A stretch of DNA of 26,287 nt from contig MGPL01000058.1 in assembly GCA_001797415.1 (NCBI GenBank), forward strand, positions 180-26,466, given 5' to 3'. Under the pieces are notes generated by a model, which was given only the letters and a program-made list of their open reading frames with translations, did not search any database and was not told where the DNA came from. The DNA comes from Deltaproteobacteria bacterium GWA2_55_10. GTDB lineage: Bacteria > Desulfobacterota > GWC2-55-46. Below, in pieces: positions 24,438 through 26,287 of this stretch (its first letter is position 1; the number at the start of each line of letters is the position of its first letter). The translations under genes were made by a program, and so were the position numbers.

Positions 24438-25571
24438 CTAATTCAAAATCCGCAAAAGGTTATCCGCTATCTCCTGCGCCGCCCTGGGCCTGCCAAGGGC
24501 CTTCGACTTCTCGCGCATCGTCCTCAATGCCTGCCTGTCGTTGTAGAGCCTTCTTATAGCCTCTGCCAGCGACGCCCCCGTGAGCTTGTCCTGCTTTATC
24601 ATCAGCGCTGCCCCGGCCTTTTCCAGGCACCTGGCGTTAACGGCCTGGTGGTCGTCGGCCGCGAACGGGTACGGTATCAGTATGGCCGCAAGCCCCGCTG
24701 CCGTTATCTCGGCCAGCGATGTAGCGCCAGCCCTGCATATCACGAGGTCTGCCGAGTTATAGGCAGTACCCATGTCCTCTATGAACTTGAAGGCCTCGAC
24801 CTTAAGATTTTTCCTCTTGTACGCTGCAACCGCCATCTCGTAGCCCTCGTTGCCTGTCTGGTGCATTACCCTCAAGCCGCTCCAGATGTCGGTGAGGAAC
24901 TCTATTGCATCGAGAAAGGCCGCGTTAATAGCCGTCGCCCCCTGGCTGCCGCCGAAGACCAGGATGGTGAACTTGTCAGCCACCCTGCCATCCTCGAGCT
25001 TCCTTATGATGTCCCTTCTCACCGGATTGCCGCTCAAGATCGTGCGGCCTCCCGGGAAAAACTTCCTCGATTCCTCGAATGATATATAGACCCTGTCGAC
25101 GAACCTCCCGAGGAGCTTGTTCGTGAGGCCCGGCAGAGCGTTCTGCTCCAGTATCGCGGTGCGCACCTTTAAGAGCCTTGCGGCAGTTACGACCGGGGCT
25201 GACGAATAGCTCCCGCAGCCTATCACCGCGTCGGGCCGGGTCGACTTCAGGAAGCCTATCGCCTCCATGGTCGACTTCGCCGCCTTCGCAAGGGCCCTTA
25301 CCCTCGTGAAGCCGCGCCTCCTCTTTATGCCCTCCACATTGAAGACCTTTAGCGGATATCCGTACTTCGGGACTATCTTCTCCTCAAGGCCCCCCGCGCC
25401 GCCGACAAAGGTTATCTCTACGTTCGGGTCCCTTCTCTTGAACTCCTCGGCAAGGGCTATGGCAGGGAAGAGGTGTCCGCCTGTGCCGCCGCCCGCGAAG
25501 ATAAGCTTAAGCCCCCTCTTCGCGCCCTTATTCTCCTGAGGCGCGTATGCGCTCGCATTATCAGGCCTCAT
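24438..25571 (-). CDS. murG: Lipid II synthase, UDP-GlcNAc transferase MurG
   Basis: This 377-residue GT-B glycosyltransferase on the cytoplasmic face adds GlcNAc to lipid I. The G-loops are intact: GGGTGGH (27-33) and a second glycine-rich GCGSYSSAPVV. The UDP-GlcNAc site includes FGGSQGA, HQTGNEGYE and the PFAADDHQAVNA segment. The ATG overlaps the end of ftsW by 11 bases. This gives a 20-residue extension before LKLIFAGGGTGGH that is a little longer than usual; no other start is available downstream before the conserved motif. Confidence 0.97.
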   Translation of the reverse strand: MRPDNASAYAPQENKGAKRGLKLIFAGGGTGGHLFPAIALAEEFKRRDPNVEITFVGGAGGLEEKIVPKYGYPLKVFNVEGIKRRRGFTRVRALAKAAKSTMEAIGFLKSTRPDAVIGCGSYSSAPVVTAARLLKVRTAILEQNALPGLTNKLLGRFVDRVYISFEESRKFFPGGRTILSGNPVRRDIIRKLEDGRVADKFTILVFGGSQGATAINAAFLDAIEFLTDIWSGLRVMHQTGNEGYEMAVAAYKRKNLKVEAFKFIEDMGTAYNSADLVICRAGATSLAEITAAGLAAILIPYPFAADDHQAVNARCLEKAGAALMIKQDKLTGASLAEAIRRLYNDRQALRTMREKSKALGRPRAAQEIADNLLRILN

Positions 25572-26287
25572 TTTCCCTTATATAGATGTTGAGCAATACG
25601 CCAACCGCTATCATGTTCACCATTAGCGCGGTGCCGCCGTAGCTTATGAAGGGCAGCGGCAGCCCCTTTGGCGGCAGAAGGCCCATGACGACAGCCATGT
25701 TCATCGCGGCCTGCATGACCACCATGAACGTAAGGCCGAGCGCCAGGTACTGCCCGTGCAGGTCCCTTGCCTTGAGCGCGACCTTTATGCCGCAGACAAG
25801 AAAAAGGACATAGAAGGCTATCACGCCGCCAACGCCTATTAACCCAAGCTCCTCCCCTATGACAGAAAGGATGAAATCCGTGTGCGCCTCTGGAAGAAAG
25901 AATAGCTTCTGCCTGCCCTCTCCAAGGCCTACGCCCGAGATGCCGCCGGAGCCGAAGGCCAGGAACGACTGGACCATCTGGAAGCCCTTGCCTTCAGGGT
26001 CTTTCCACGGGTCCAGGAATATGAGTATGCGGTTCATCATGTAGCTGAAGTTATGCACCACGAACCACAGGCCGACGCCCAAAATCGCGAGAGAGCCGAA
26101 GAGGTATCTCTTCCTGACGCCTGCCACGAAGTTCATTAAAAATACGATAGCCGCCAGCGCGAGCGAGGTGCCAAGATCCGTCTCGAACATGATGAGCCCG
26201 ACTATGACACCGGGTATGATGACGTTCGGCAGAAAGCCCGGCGAGAAGGTCTTTATCATTTCTCTCTTTGCCGCGAGCGAATAGGCG
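25561..26287 (-). CDS. ftsW: Lipid II polymerase FtsW, 5' end beyond window
   Basis: This is the C-terminal 241 residues of a SEDS-family membrane protein; the start is beyond the right edge, and the reading frame continues to the last base. Visible are many hydrophobic helices and the conserved loop with WKDPEGKGFQMVQSFLAFGSGG. GVGLGEGRQKLFFLPEAHTDFI and the GLPLPFISYGGTAL motif near the C-terminus also match. Position before murG separates it from the elongation paralogue RodA. It polymerises glycan strands at the septum with the transpeptidase FtsI, which should lie further upstream outside the window. Confidence 0.97.
   Translation of the reverse strand, partial: AYSLAAKREMIKTFSPGFLPNVIIPGVIVGLIMFETDLGTSLALAAIVFLMNFVAGVRKRYLFGSLAILGVGLWFVVHNFSYMMNRILIFLDPWKDPEGKGFQMVQSFLAFGSGGISGVGLGEGRQKLFFLPEAHTDFILSVIGEELGLIGVGGVIAFYVLFLVCGIKVALKARDLHGQYLALGLTFMVVMQAAMNMAVVMGLLPPKGLPLPFISYGGTALMVNMIAVGVLLNIYIRENEA

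Overview
This 26.3 kb window looks like an ordinary chromosomal block from a Gram-negative, non-photosynthetic bacterium. The GC content is moderate to high, and AGG (Arg) and ATA (Ile) codons are common. Gene content fits a Deltaproteobacteria/Desulfobacterota- or Nitrospirota-like lineage: B12-binding radical SAM proteins followed by RNase G, a queA-tgt-yajC-secD-secF block, multihaem-type periplasmic c cytochromes, and a PocR-GAF-GGDEF regulator. The lineage is an inference from gene order and protein style, not a database match. Every convincing gene lies on the minus strand, so transcription runs from high to low coordinates. I saw no rRNA, tRNA or CRISPR array, and no gap above 300 bases.

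Layout in the direction of transcription. (1) 26287-17853 is the distal half of a division and cell-wall (dcw) cluster: ftsW (cut by the window edge), murG, murC, murB, ddl, ftsQ, ftsA, ftsZ. The genes overlap or nearly touch, and a strong intrinsic terminator follows ftsZ. (2) 17750-11830 has its own promoter and holds two related B12-binding radical SAM genes separated by a pair of perfect hairpins, then an RNase G gene. The first radical SAM gene has no ATG, GTG or TTG start that would include its conserved N-terminus; the best site is an ATA codon behind a GGAGG. (3) 11653-10373 has a promoter with a perfect TTGACA -35 box and two c-type cytochrome genes. A 165-bp inverted-repeat element appears to have inserted in frame just after the start of the second. 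(4) 10321-8809 has two tandem DUF2065 membrane proteins and a SpoIID/LytB-domain lipoprotein. (5) 8733-3515 makes queuosine-modified tRNA (queA, tgt) and the Sec accessory proteins (yajC, secD, secF). (6) 3266-1 has a PocR-GAF-GGDEF diguanylate cyclase and, one base after its stop, a P-loop ATPase gene cut by the left edge.

Most of the window is housekeeping. The parts that merit a second look are small: the in-frame mobile-element insertion in a cytochrome gene, the non-canonical start of the radical SAM gene, the twin hairpins, the diguanylate cyclase/ATPase pair, and a partial match to a c-di-GMP-I (GEMM) riboswitch 3' half upstream of that cyclase. I see no convincing wholly new system. 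The cyclase/ATPase pair is the nearest thing to an uncharacterised functional unit.
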